Positions 31,101-42,100 of a stretch of 64,000 nt of DNA are shown here, in pieces (the stretch's first letter is position 1; each line of letters opens with the position of its first letter). Under the pieces are notes generated by a model. It did no database searches and had not been told where the DNA came from. It was given only the letters and a program-made list of their open reading frames with translations. Location of the stretch: positions 22,765,707 to 22,829,706 of the forward strand of contig OZ038321.1 of assembly GCA_964035795.1 (NCBI GenBank). Direction: 5' to 3'. Position numbers and translations under genes: made by a program. The stretch comes from Pterobdella sp. o SKG-2022 (lineage: Eukaryota; Annelida; Clitellata; Hirudinida; Piscicolidae).

Positions 31101-31375
31101 AAACACCAAAACTATATTTCCACCACAGACATCCACCACACCACAAATACCCACCACACCACAGATACCCACCACATCACAGACACCTACCACACCACAA
31201 ACACCCACCACATCACACTACACTTAAGTCACATACCCACCAAAAACACCACATCTCAGAAAAAGTATACGACTTTATACACACTCACTGTTGGGGTTTC
31301 AACGATGAAGATAGGAGCCCGTTCAAACAGATAGTTTTGCAGTATGAAACTCTCAAGAAAAACGTCATCAGTTGA
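21159..31375 (+). CDS. JAK: Janus kinase (JAK), FERM-SH2-JH2-JH1
   Basis: Non-receptor tyrosine kinase that binds cytokine-receptor tails and phosphorylates STATs (family knowledge). Exons: 21159-21608, 21664-21771, 21838-22008, 22171-22254, 22734-22832, 23161-23318, 24389-about 24554 (or further), 24976-25175, 25372-25494, 25763-25869, 26059-26107 (tentative), 26722-26774, 26957-27051, 27471-27577, 28125-28163, 28235-28349, 28516-28675, 28822-28871, 29154-29282, 29521-29640, 29838-29910, 30040-30161, 30444-30616, 30789-30967, 31260-31375. Phases agree from 26722 to the stop and through the FERM exons. They are unresolved at the SH2 exon end and around 25869-26722. The start MSFLTKRL at 21159 opens the first FERM exon; an upstream non-coding exon cannot be excluded. 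A possible AATAAA lies at 31728-31733. The tandem pseudokinase-kinase order and the HGN/DPG motifs separate it from SYK, SRC and ACK kinases. Confidence 0.93.
23885..23941. repeat. (TA)n/(AAAT)n simple repeat
   Basis: TATATATATA and AAATAAATAAAT runs in the JAK intron between the FERM and SH2 exons. Confidence 0.8.
26196..26349. repeat. (GAT)n/(GAG) array between direct repeats
   Basis: An imperfect GATGATGATGAGGAG array of about 110 bp is bounded by two copies of CCTGGTTAAAATAAGGTTGG (26196 and 26326), both followed by CAT. It lies in a JAK intron. Any His- or Ile-rich translation is low-complexity. Confidence 0.85.
27275..27300. repeat. MITE core, AAGCTTTTCGT family
   Basis: ACACGAAGCTTTTCGTAAGG in a JAK intron, with short weakly complementary flanks (ATTAGTTTTAAAAGACAACT and ATTATTAGTTTAACTAAT). 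Confidence 0.6.
28822..31375 (+). other. JAK linker and tyrosine kinase domain (JH1) exons
   Basis: A linker ([16 protein letters not shown], then [16 protein letters not shown]) leads into a complete kinase: [14 protein letters not shown] (Gly loop), [11 protein letters not shown] (ATP-binding Lys), [18 protein letters not shown] (alpha-C and beta-4), [14 protein letters not shown] (hinge), [25 protein letters not shown], the paired activation-loop tyrosines [32 protein letters not shown], and a C-terminal [20 protein letters not shown]. The YY pair is the JAK trans-phosphorylation site. The usual JAK FWYAPE box reads PWCAPE here. All catalytic residues are present, so the kinase should be active. 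Exons end at a TGA at 31373-31375. Confidence 0.95.
31078..31250. repeat. CA-rich tandem repeat at an intron 3' end
   Basis: Repeats of CCCACCACACCACAGATA type (about 22-25 bp) fill the last 170 nt of the final JAK intron. The same intron begins with GTTTGTGTG and GTGTTTTGGTTTTG, which is complementary in composition. Confidence 0.75.
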
Positions 31376-31974
31376 AGCACCTCTATTTTGTGTCTTTTGT
31401 TGTTCTTCTTCCGCTCTATTAGATGTCTGGTGATTTTTCATATTTGGTATTTATCTATATCGTTGTTGTTGTTATTTATAAAAACTTTTATCGACCATTT
31501 TTTTTTATTTTACGGTTATTATTTTTTTTGATGATTAATATAGCTATTTTGAAATTATTTTATTCTAATTTTATTTTTTTTTTATCACGTATTTGTTTTT
31601 CAATAACTTAAGGCATTATACTTTTTCTTAAGAATATATCACAATATTATTTAAATATCTTCATTTTTTTGAGCATTTCAAATATTTCATTCTGCTTCTC
31701 ACTTAGCTTTTATAACGGACTACACTCAATAAATTCTCCATTGTTGCAGTGCTGATTGATGTTGCTTGAAGGTTTCCTATCATTTGGTGTGTAGTAGCAT
31801 CAGATTCATTCTTTGAGTTTTTATATTCCATACCACTTGCTTGCCTGATTTGAAACTAAATCATTTTCAAATTTCCAGTATAAGTATTATTTCCACGCTG
31901 TACTATACACGAATTCTATAATTGGTCATTCTTAAATATCCACTGATATACTAGATATTCATTGTTGCTCATAT

Positions 31975-32100
31975 TGAATGATAAAAGAAAGCTAGGCATG
32001 GTTTGTGCGGATCCACTCGATCGCTCTGAATGGAAAGGCCGACTTCGAGATAGAACTTTTAAAAAGCCCAACCCTTGGTAAAGGAAATGGGCTATAAAAA
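31975..32100 (+). pseudogene. Extreme 3' end of a LINE ORF (LINE F)
   Basis: Plus-strand frame DRKLGMVCADPLDRSEWKG, then LRDRTFKKPNPW and a stop. The DPLDRSEWK stretch resembles the last residues of some LINE polyproteins. It is only about 40 codons long and unlinked to any polymerase. Confidence 0.5.
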
Positions 32101-32700
32101 GGATTTGATTTATTGATTGGCTCAAATTTGTACTTGACAGAACCATCATTGTTTAGCTGTTTGTATTTCTCACAAATACGGTTTTAATGCAGATGCTTCT
32201 ATAAGAAGTGCTAAAACTACATAAAACTTTATTTTCAAACAGTATCATCTTCAATGCTATTAACTTTTTATACTTGTAATCTTTTTGTGTAATATTATGC
32301 AAAGCTAACAGAAATTCTTATAACATACATGAACAAATATTTATTTTTCACCTTTTTTATGCATTATGTTTTTAATGTATTGATATTATAGCCTGAATGA
32401 CTGCTTTATTGAACCATTTCATCATTTAATATGTATCATTTTTATTGGACAAACTTAAATTTAAAGATACTGTACACTTTATTAGATAGAGCGCGAAGTT
32501 TTTGTTTAAGTATTTCAGTTTTAGACACTTGCAACTGTGTTAAATTATTGTTGGGATTGCTTTGTATGATTTCTTATTTTTATGTTCTTAAACTGCAATT
32601 TTGATTGTATTATATAAGTGTGTGTTATAGTTTTGTCGCTTTTTTTGAAATTTTGTATCATTTTATACCATACGAGTTCATGATATGTTAAGAAATTCAT
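32101..32700. other. Intergenic, nothing recognised
   Basis: A+T-rich, with no sustained open frame or RNA gene seen. A weak MITE-like core (GCGAAGTTTTTGTT) lies near 32493. Confidence 0.4.
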
Positions 32701-32736
32701 AATAACCTTCTTTAGTCAAAGTAAATACTGCAAATT

Positions 32737-32888
32737 ATTTGAACACTAAAGGTAATTTTATTAAGTAAAAAGCTTTTCGTTAACAAAGTAACATTATCAA
32801 GCACGTTAAAATTCAAAGACGTACTTGATAATGTTACTTTGTTAACGAAAAGCTTTGTACTTAATAAAATTACCTTTAGTGTTCAAAT
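32737..32888. mobile_element. MITE-like inverted repeat, second complete type
   Basis: Arms 32737-32802 and 32821-32888 are nearly perfect reverse complements (ATTTGAACACTAAAGGTAAT outside; AAAGCTTTTCGTTAACAAAG inside) around a short spacer of about 18 nt. The left flank from 32702 is shared with the half element at 18.9 kb. The core AAGCTTTTCGTT is the same as in the 6.4-kb element, but the outer arms are unrelated to it. Confidence 0.88.
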
Positions 32889-33174
32889 GATTTTCAGTGT
32901 TAAAAAATTATGATTGATTTGTTTTGCTGATTGACAAATTTAACTTTACCCATTTTTTGTGTTTTGTTTCTAATTTATATCAATGGTTTTTTATAACTGT
33001 CAATATTGTACAAGTTATTTATATGTTGTGGTATTTTCGAAGTCTTATCTTCAAGACTGTGCCATTTCTATTTTCGTACAAAAAGATCACAATGATTTTG
33101 ATTGAAATCATTGTTACTATCACAAAGAAAAAAGCTCGAATTTATTTCATAAAATTTATTTATTTTTATTACTT

Positions 33175-33690
33175 TTTGTCTTCTTCAACACAAGAAAGAT
33201 TACTCTTAAGGCTGTCACTAGATTCCAGGGAAGTATCGAATGACTGGTTATTATTTTGCTGATGTTGAATCATCCCAGGTGCCTGAGGATGATCTTCAGA
33301 AGCTCTAGACTCGCTGTTGGGAGGCTTTTGAGTTTTCCGAAGGATTTGCTCAGTTGCCGGTGATATTTTTCTGACATAAATGCAGAACAGCGGAGCCACA
33401 AATGTTCAGCAGACTCTTTCTTCTCACCGCACAGTCGGCATTGGTCATCTTCACATTGCCCCGTCAGAGGTTGCCACCTTCAGAGGGCTGGGTGGTGTCA
33501 AGAGCGAAAGCGGATGAGATCTTTTTTTGATATCTCGGCTTTTTTCATCGGATTGGGTTTTGAGATAGTTAGAAATGAGAGACGGAGGTGTTGGAAGGGA
33601 GGCGTGGCATCGTCGGCGGATGAATTTTGTTGTTGTAAATCTAGATGTTTCTACGGACAGTAAGTACCCTTTTTTTATCAATTAAGACTT
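33175..33690 (-). pseudogene. LINE C-terminal (RNase H/zinc-knuckle region) fragment (LINE G)
   Basis: Minus-strand frame CRLCGEKKESAEHLWLRCSA, continuing FMSEKYHRQLSKSFGKLKSL and LKIILRHLG with a stop. The CxxCGxxxExxxHLxxxC pattern is that found after RNase H-like regions in several LINE clades. Upstream frames give RFRS-HHPAL pieces in shifting phase, as in the usual LRTGHxPL motif. It is too broken to assign. Confidence 0.6.
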
Positions 33691-36119
33691 TTTCAAAAAT
33701 ACATTTACTTCCACTAATTCCGTCCACAGACTCTCGAACTCAAGCTGTGTAAGATCGATTTTGCAGTTGAAAAGCTGGAGTGCAATGTGTATATGAATTG
33801 AGACGTAAAGATCAGAATGGTGAAGGATAAAATAAGTCTCAAATTATATTAACCGCCAGATTAAGACTATGAGAAAATTTTTTTTTCATGAACTCTTCTC
33901 GAAATTTTGAAAAATTAGTCAATATTGAAGCCAATAATTTTAAAAAAAGAATAAAAATAAATTTTTTTTTCAAACGATTGAATCTATTACAAAAAATAAA
34001 AACTAATAAATTATCTAAACTACGAGTCATTATTGAAATATATTTATTTATAGGTCCCAAAAATAGACTTCTGGCGGCTAATGAGTAAATGCAAAAAAAG
34101 TTAAAATTTTCAAAACATTTAAAAATAAATTAGATATAATTAAAAAACTTTCCATATAATTTATTTCGTTCAAAAAAATTGTTTTCTCATTGTTGTAGGT
34201 ATCATATAGTTTGATCACATTGCTTGATGTCACGTTCGTTCAACAGTCCACGGTGCTTTTTCTTATAAAGCTCTCCTAAATGCAAATAACGAGTCAAACG
34301 GAGACACGCTCTATATAATTTGCACTTTTAAATAACATTTTAAGATAGACTTCAAATTAAATTCTATAAATAAGGATTGCGTTGGTTTTGAGATGCAAGG
34401 TTTAAAGTTATAAAACTAATTATATTGAATAAAACATCAAAAACCAAAAATTTTTTGATGTTATTTTTTCGAATTTAATAATTTGAAATGTTGCTTAGTT
34501 AACGAAAAGCTTCGTATCTCGATAAAATTTATTTGTGTTCGTAAATATACTCAAAAAATTTTCATAAATACGTAATATTAGATTAGTTTTTGTAGCGTGT
34601 ACTTGGAAATGTTCTGAGTAACCTTTGCTAAAAATGCTGCGTTAAGCTTTTATTTTTCAATTCTTTTTTTTTAATGTATCGGGTTTTATTTCAATTTCAA
34701 GTTTTTTATAGTAATTACTGAAAATTATAGCTTACTTTTTAATAAATGTATGGGTTTCTCAAATTGATGTTCTATAGATAATTACTATACAAAACATACA
34801 TGAGATGCCTCTAGAAACATTTTTTATGCTTTTAAAAATGTTATTTTAATTAGTATGTTGAAATTCTATGATATTTTTTACTTATATTCAATTTGATATC
34901 ACAGTTATTTTTAACTTTGAAATATTTAAATGTTCTATGATTCAAAAAATAATAAATCAACTTTTGCTTGGAGCTTTATCATGTTTGACCACCAGTCTTT
35001 GAGCTGGATATATATGTCAATAAATTATTCATATCTATTTATTCAATATTCTTAACTAAAAAATCTAAAATAGAATTTTATATTCAAATGAGTAAGCTAG
35101 AAACAAATTTTAAATTCATTTGATTATTGGTTTTTCGTTATTTAAAGATGAGTCTAAATTCTTTCTCTTTCCACAAAGCAGTCACTCACGAATCTTTAAA
35201 AAATGAAGTTTTGGTGCTCACAGAACTAATAATTCAATTGTATGAAATAGCAACTGGGTCTATTATGGAAAACATTTGAATAAAAATAATTTTGTTACAT
35301 TAGATACCTCTTTTACTTAATAATTATAAAAAATATTCGAAAAACGTTTAAGTTAGTACATTAGTCATTTATCTTTAAATAAATATAATCGAAAAATCCT
35401 ACTAACGTCACAAAGTTAACTTTTATTTTTGTTGCTTTTAAATTCATCAGACGAAACATTCTGTGCAATTTAATTATTCAAAACCTATGAATCCTCCAGT
35501 AGTTTAATAGGATTACAGATTAGGTGTGAATGAAAAAAAACTTCCAATCAACAGACCATAATATAACTTGGTGATTTATCACTGTGTGTTGTGGGTGTGT
35601 GAAGAGAAATTGATTGAAAATTGTTGTAAAATTGCAAAGAATTTTAATTCATAGAACGCATAAATAAAATATCAAAATCTTCAAACCAAATATAAAGAAA
35701 AACAAATTGAAACTTTGATTTTTGAATTTTTCATTCAAAGTAGAAAAGATATACCAGAAAAATATTAAAACAAGACGAAATTCTGAAGAGACTATTTAAG
35801 TAAAAACAAATTTTTAACAAAGAAAAACTATTCAATTGAGGCACTTTGTATCAGTGGAAAAGTTTGTGAACACTATTGGAAACAAAACTAATAATGTATT
35901 TTAACAATTAAAATCTTTCATACGGCTTATGGGGGAAGAATTACTTTGAATTATAATTAACTGATAATCTAATCAATAATATTCGAGTTTAGTTATTTAT
36001 GGCTATTACCAACCAAAACCAATTTAAAACTTCTTGGTTATCATTAAAATTTATAATTAAATATAAATAGTCTAAATTAAGATAAGCAATCTCATACCAA
36101 CCACACAAGCACCGCCAAC
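33691..36119. other. Intergenic, A+T-rich
   Basis: No gene recognised. It contains a single-arm MITE fragment at 34499-34552 and is otherwise unremarkable. It would include the promoter of the tetraspanin gene at 36120, but no element is convincing. Confidence 0.45.
34499..34552. mobile_element. MITE single arm (6.4-kb type)
   Basis: TTAACGAAAAGCTTCGTATC followed by ATAAAATTTATTTGTGTTCG matches the right arm at 6470-6526. No left arm is seen. Confidence 0.75.
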
Positions 36120-39100
36120 ATGTGCTGGTATGAATGTTTCATTTTTCTTCTCTCTGAAACCACCCGGAAACAGATCTGTTTGGTGCTAATGATGATGCAA
36201 ATGGTATCCATGGTGATGGGGGTGTGCTTGGTGGCGGGTGGGTGCCACTTGATGTATGCTTATGAGGAGATTGAAGGCATTTTGACGGGGTATGTCTATG
36301 AAACGTTTCCAGGTTTTTTGGTGTTTTGTGGAGTGTCCATGGTGGTTCTGAACATTGTTGCTTCCAAGGTGAGGTTTGGTGGTTTTGAAGTTGAGTTTTT
36401 ATTATCAAATTCACTTTAAAATGTAACAAAAACAATAATTTTGAAAATTTTGAAAGTTATATTATTAAAATATAGAAAAATCAAAAAAATTAAAATCATT
36501 TTTTTTTGTATAATCACACTTTAAACTATTTATTATTTTTAAAAAATTACATGACCCCATGCGCACTCAGTTCTTCCTAGCAGTGTTGGATTGGAGGATA
36601 TTACACAAAAACACGGCATTCTACGGATCCTATCCACGTCTGGTTGTCTTTCTTAGAATCATCTTTCTCTTCTTTACTACCTCCGTCACTTTGTGGGCCT
36701 ATTTCTCTGTTGAGTCGATACATGAGGTTGGATGGGAGGTGGAGGAGAGAAATAGATCCATTTAAGTATTTTTGTTTATTTTGTTTTAGTTTTTCATTAA
36801 GAAAAAACGAAATTTTTCAGTTTTCAAAAATTTGAAAACTTTAAGTGGTTAGAACACCATCAGGCTTGATGGATCTATGCAGGAAGCAGATGATCCCGAT
36901 AAGTGGGAACAGCTTATAAGACCTAAAAAATGAAATAAAAATCTAAGTTTATTTTTTTTTGCAATCATCTTTTCATTTTTTCCATTTTCAACCAAAGTTT
37001 GTATCGAGTTTTACAGTATAAAAGCAGAAACAAAGTATTTAGAGAATTACATACTATGGCCAAATGTATCGTTTATAATTTAAACAGATCTTTTTCAATT
37101 TTTTTTAGAAATTATTGAGAAATAAACTGAATAGTTTTAGAATTTGTTGCTTTTGAAATCCGTCCATTAGCTCAAATGAGGTTTTCAAAAAGGAACAAGA
37201 AAGAAATGAAAAACAATCATTCAGGCACCTATGAAACCTGTTTCAGTTTATTATCGTTTTATTGATCTTTGATTTCATGTTTGATATTATCTTATTCCTA
37301 AAATTAAAACTCATTTTCTTCAAAGCATAATCACAATCATAAACTCCATTGCTTTATCACTTCCAACCCACTTAGCACTATATACGTCAGGAGCTGAAGG
37401 AGGGGTTTGAGGAAGCTGTGTCCCTCTTCTACATCAACCCGCTCAAACGGTGTGTTGAACGCTGGATAGATCTAATGAAGTTTGATCATATATTCGAATT
37501 ATGCCAAAATATTCAATGCTTTGTGCTATTGATATTTTCAAAATGAAACTTGTAAAAACTTTGAAAAAATAACGTGTTTATAATCTTTTCCAACCTTTAT
37601 TAATCTAGCTAGCTTGCTTTACACGAAGATCACGTTTGTTTTTTTGTTTCATCACAAGGTGATATCTTGAATGCCTGAAAACTGATTAAATTTTTACTAG
37701 ATATAAGTTTTGTTCACAATTTTTTCGGTACGAATAGATAGAATGATAATATATTCATTGTATGTACCTGGTTGGATCCCGTTTCAGACCATGCACCTGC
37801 TTGCAGTGCCGTAACTTCAATTTGAGAGAACCAAAAGTCAATGTTGAAAACTCTTAACTTTTTTGATGAAAGTATACACATTTATACAAAAATATTGAAA
37901 TCTTTTTCAAAGATGATTAAACTAAGAAAAAAATTGAAGTTTTTTTTACTAAAGGGCTAATGTTTGCTTATATAATAACTTTAAATACTTCGTTTTGATA
38001 TATTGCTCAAATAGAACACAAAATTAGCTTTTAAGCTCAAAATTATTCAAAAAACCTTTTTGGTGTTTCAAATTAACCAATAATTTTTATGCAAGTACCA
38101 TGTAGATTCTTTTATTCAAATCACAGACTGAGAAAAACTTAATGAAATTTTAAATTTGAATATTGCTTGTAATATTCAATTTGATTTAAATCAAGAATAA
38201 CCACAGCCTTAAATGAATATACCATTATATTTAATCTGCAGCCTTTTTCATCAGTTTTCTCAACCTTATGCTGAAAGACGCAAGCCATTGGTTAACTTAC
38301 TTATGGTGATGATCTCTCTAAGCCTAATCTTTTTGTGTGATGTTTGGCCCGCATAGCTCAGCTGGTAGACCATAAGACTATTTATCTAAAGTTACCGAGT
38401 TCGATCTCGTGTTGGGCCAATAGTTAGCACTTTTTTCACAGTCTGTTTTTGTTAAATTATAATTTTTAACAAGTGCTTTAGAGTCTTATGAAAAGCAGTT
38501 TATCAACACCAGTTTGAATCATGCATTTATGTATTAATTTCAAAATGGTGTTTAGATTCATTTCATATTTTAGAGTTTTATTTATATATATTTTAAAACT
38601 TATATATATTTCAAAATCTCTATATATTTTAGAACATTTCAAAAACATGTATATATGTTATAATCGACTGTGGACATTTTGGAATTTTCAGTAAATTTAA
38701 CTTATTCGTTGAGTAAACAAGTTCTCTGATTTTATACACAAGTTGATTCTAGTATTTACTGTTGAGATGAACCTTCGTTTTTCAAATTATGTAAAACACG
38801 AAATAACTGGAGTTTTGAGGTTTTAAGATTTTGAGAGCTTATCATCTCATTAAACAACTTTTGAAAATTTTCTACCCAAAAATTAAATTTAGTAGATTAA
38901 TTAAGAGATAAGCCATTTCGGTCAACATTTTGACGTGAGCTTGAGATTAAGACTAACTAAAAATTACCTAAGATCCTCATTCCTGAGTTTATTTTATTTT
39001 TAAAAATTTTTAAAGAAATTTTCACGTGTATTTCTCCCAAGTTTTCATTTTAAACCAAAAATATTTTGGTTTAAAATCAGTGGTTGTAAGCTGTGGGAGT

Positions 39101-42100
39101 TATCAAAAAAAAAATATTGGAAACTCGAAGATTATCAAAATTTCAATTTTTCCATTTTTTTTTTTATTAATTATTAAGAAAATTTGAAACTTCTTAATTA
39201 AATTCTTACTTTTTTATATGTTTCAAAATTCATAGAATATGCCACGCTAAACCATAAAAAAAATTGAAAGATTAAATTTTAAAACTTCCATTAAAAAAAC
39301 AAACCTGTTTGAAAAAAAAGTTTGAATAACGTCCTTTATACTTAAAATTAAAATCAACATTATTAAAAAACATTCATTTGATAATTTTGAACATTTTATA
39401 TACACTGGCTATAGAAAAGTTTTTCCCTTCAAACTGCCGCTTCTGGGAGGCATGCTTCTAAAATGGCATCTATTTAAACTATTGCAGATTGCTGCAATTA
39501 ATTTTTATTTGAAACTCAAAAAAAAAAACTAAAAACATAAAAAAAACTGTGCTTATTAATAAAAATAAGAAAAATAATTATATGAATTTCATAACCATGC
39601 CCCCAGCAAGCTAAAATTTCACAATGTCACATCTCACAACCACAACTATCAACCAAACCCTACAAAAACTTCTACCACTACAACTCCTTGAAACTATAAC
39701 CACCTCTTCAACTACCAAAACCTCAAAACACATCAAACATCACTTTCACCACCACTATTAAGCTCACCACAACTAACCAAACACGCCAACCAACCAACCA
39801 CCCACAGCTGGTCAGTGAACAAGATCCAATTCAGATTCAAATGCTGTGGTTCCAACAGTTACAGGGATTGGTTTGGAGTGCATTGGATCATGGCTAAAGA
39901 TGTGTATGAAAATGTCTACTCTCAGCAAGCTATGCAGTCAGTTTGTATGCGATTATTTCCGTTTGTTTTTTATATGATTAAAGTGAGATTTCATATGATT
40001 TTTTAGAATTAGTTTATATATTTTTCACATCTAGCATTTACATGTTGAAGATGTTATGAGATTGTATCGTTTTTGTGAAAATGGACGTGAAACGATAACA
40101 ATGATGATGATGATGATGATAGTGAAGAGCTTAGTTTCAACATGGATATTATTTGGCACAGTAAATTTATGAGGTTTCATAGTAATTATGCTATTTTACA
40201 GACATCAAATATAATTGATTTGATTTGCGTTTTTTACAATACTTTAACGCATGAATTACGCCAATTGTAGGCCATTGTGGGCCAATGAATGTTGACTTAA
40301 GATATAAAAGAGGAGTTTCTAGAATCCAAATTTAGTTTGAAATTGAGCTGAAATTTTTGACATGTAAATTATGACGAGATGTCATTTTAGTTCAATTTTA
40401 AATGAAATGTTTGTTTCGAACTACTCAAACGTTTAAGTTTTTATGAGAAATTCAAGTTGTTTGTATATAATGTATTTAGAGGGTTAGTATATTGTGATTT
40501 GTTAAGCCTGTATAAATGAGCAAAAACTGTCTTGAATATTTTTTTAACATGTACTAAGCTTTTCGTAAATTGAGCCCACAATATCAAAACGGGTTCTTAT
40601 GTTGCTGGAGTCAATTTCTTTCTAGAAGCTACAAATTTTTAACCAATGGTTGTTAAGTATTAGTTACTTCATGAGTTAAAGTTATTTTCAAGAAAGGTCT
40701 GATTTTGGGGAATTTTAGAGGCAATATGGTGGCAATTAGTAAATTAAGAATTGATAATTTATAAAAATAACTTTTATTTAATATTTAAGATGTAATAAAT
40801 GATAAATAAGCAGTGAATTAAATCTAAAAATCCACTTAGTGGTTTCATCAATGAACAAATCTCCGAGATAACCATGATGTTATCAACCTATTTTTTCATC
40901 AGACATCTCAGAAAATCCTTATCATAGAAATAAAAAGTCCAAATTTTTTCAAATCTTTGTTTCTTAATAAAGATAAAACCAAAAGTTTACAATTTGATGA
41001 ACATGATTGCCTCAAGGCTTTTAGTTGAAATGAAGTATTTTTGAATTTATTTCACAAAGCTCATTACACTTTTTTTAGTTTTGAAGCCTTAATCATGTTT
41101 TATTTATTCGTTGTCAAATTTTAGCTGAGATTTTAAGAATAATTTTATTTTTCTTCATTTTAATAGATCGAAGCTCTAATTCCGATAAACATAAATTTTC
41201 TATAACATGTTGGTTACAATGGCAATTGTGTCATGTAAAGTGCAATTTACACAGCGGTCCATCTTGCTAAAAATTAAATTCATGGTGAATCACCCCGTGA
41301 AACAGGTGTTAACTGCCAACCTAACACGGAATCGAACCTGGTAACTTTAGATAATTAGTTTGAACCTCTAACACTTGAGCTATAAAAAATAAATGAAATT
41401 TAAAATCAATTGGCATAAAAATCCGTTTTTCATCTATTTTTGTAAGATACTTAGCAACAATATATTTGTTTTGAGGCATTGTTAATCCAACATTAAAACT
41501 CAGAACTCAAACAAACAGCTTCGGGTAAACTGCTTGTGATAAAAATGTAGCAATAGGGATAACTGAAAATGTATAATTAATACAATAATATTTCAACTAG
41601 AATCATAAATAATTACATGACCAAGTTATAGCATGAAGATAAACCGACTGTTTCAAAAAATTTCGTTTTGATAGAATATATTAAGAAAAAAGTTTTTTCA
41701 GTATAGGTATATTTTTTCAAAGCATTTACTTAATCTAAAAAAAGAAGTAGATCAAATAACTCCAGCCAATAAAACTAAATGAAAGGAAAAAAAACAATGA
41801 TGAAAGCATTATATGTAGATTCAATTTATAAAAATGATTTTTCCATTTAAAAATTCAAAAGAAAGAGTTTAAAACTTTAATGACCTTTATGATTCCATAA
41901 ACATTTCATGTAATAAAAAATCTTCATGTTTAATATACTTCATTTAAAAAGCTTCCCAAAACTTATTGTTTCACCACCACATTATAAATTTATAGTCAGG
42001 TTATAAACAACTACTCAGACTTCTAAATAAATATGAGGTGAATAGTTTGTTTTCACTTTTGACTTGCTTTGTTATAAAATATAATGAGTTTCAGTTAGCC

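Noticed and set aside
36139..36435. 98-residue Pro/His-rich minus-strand frame
   Set aside because: It is antisense to exon 1 of tetraspanin 1.
38346..38420. tRNA gene
   Set aside because: The anticodon stem does not pair, the acceptor stem has mismatches, and related copies share a non-tRNA body, so it is a SINE head.
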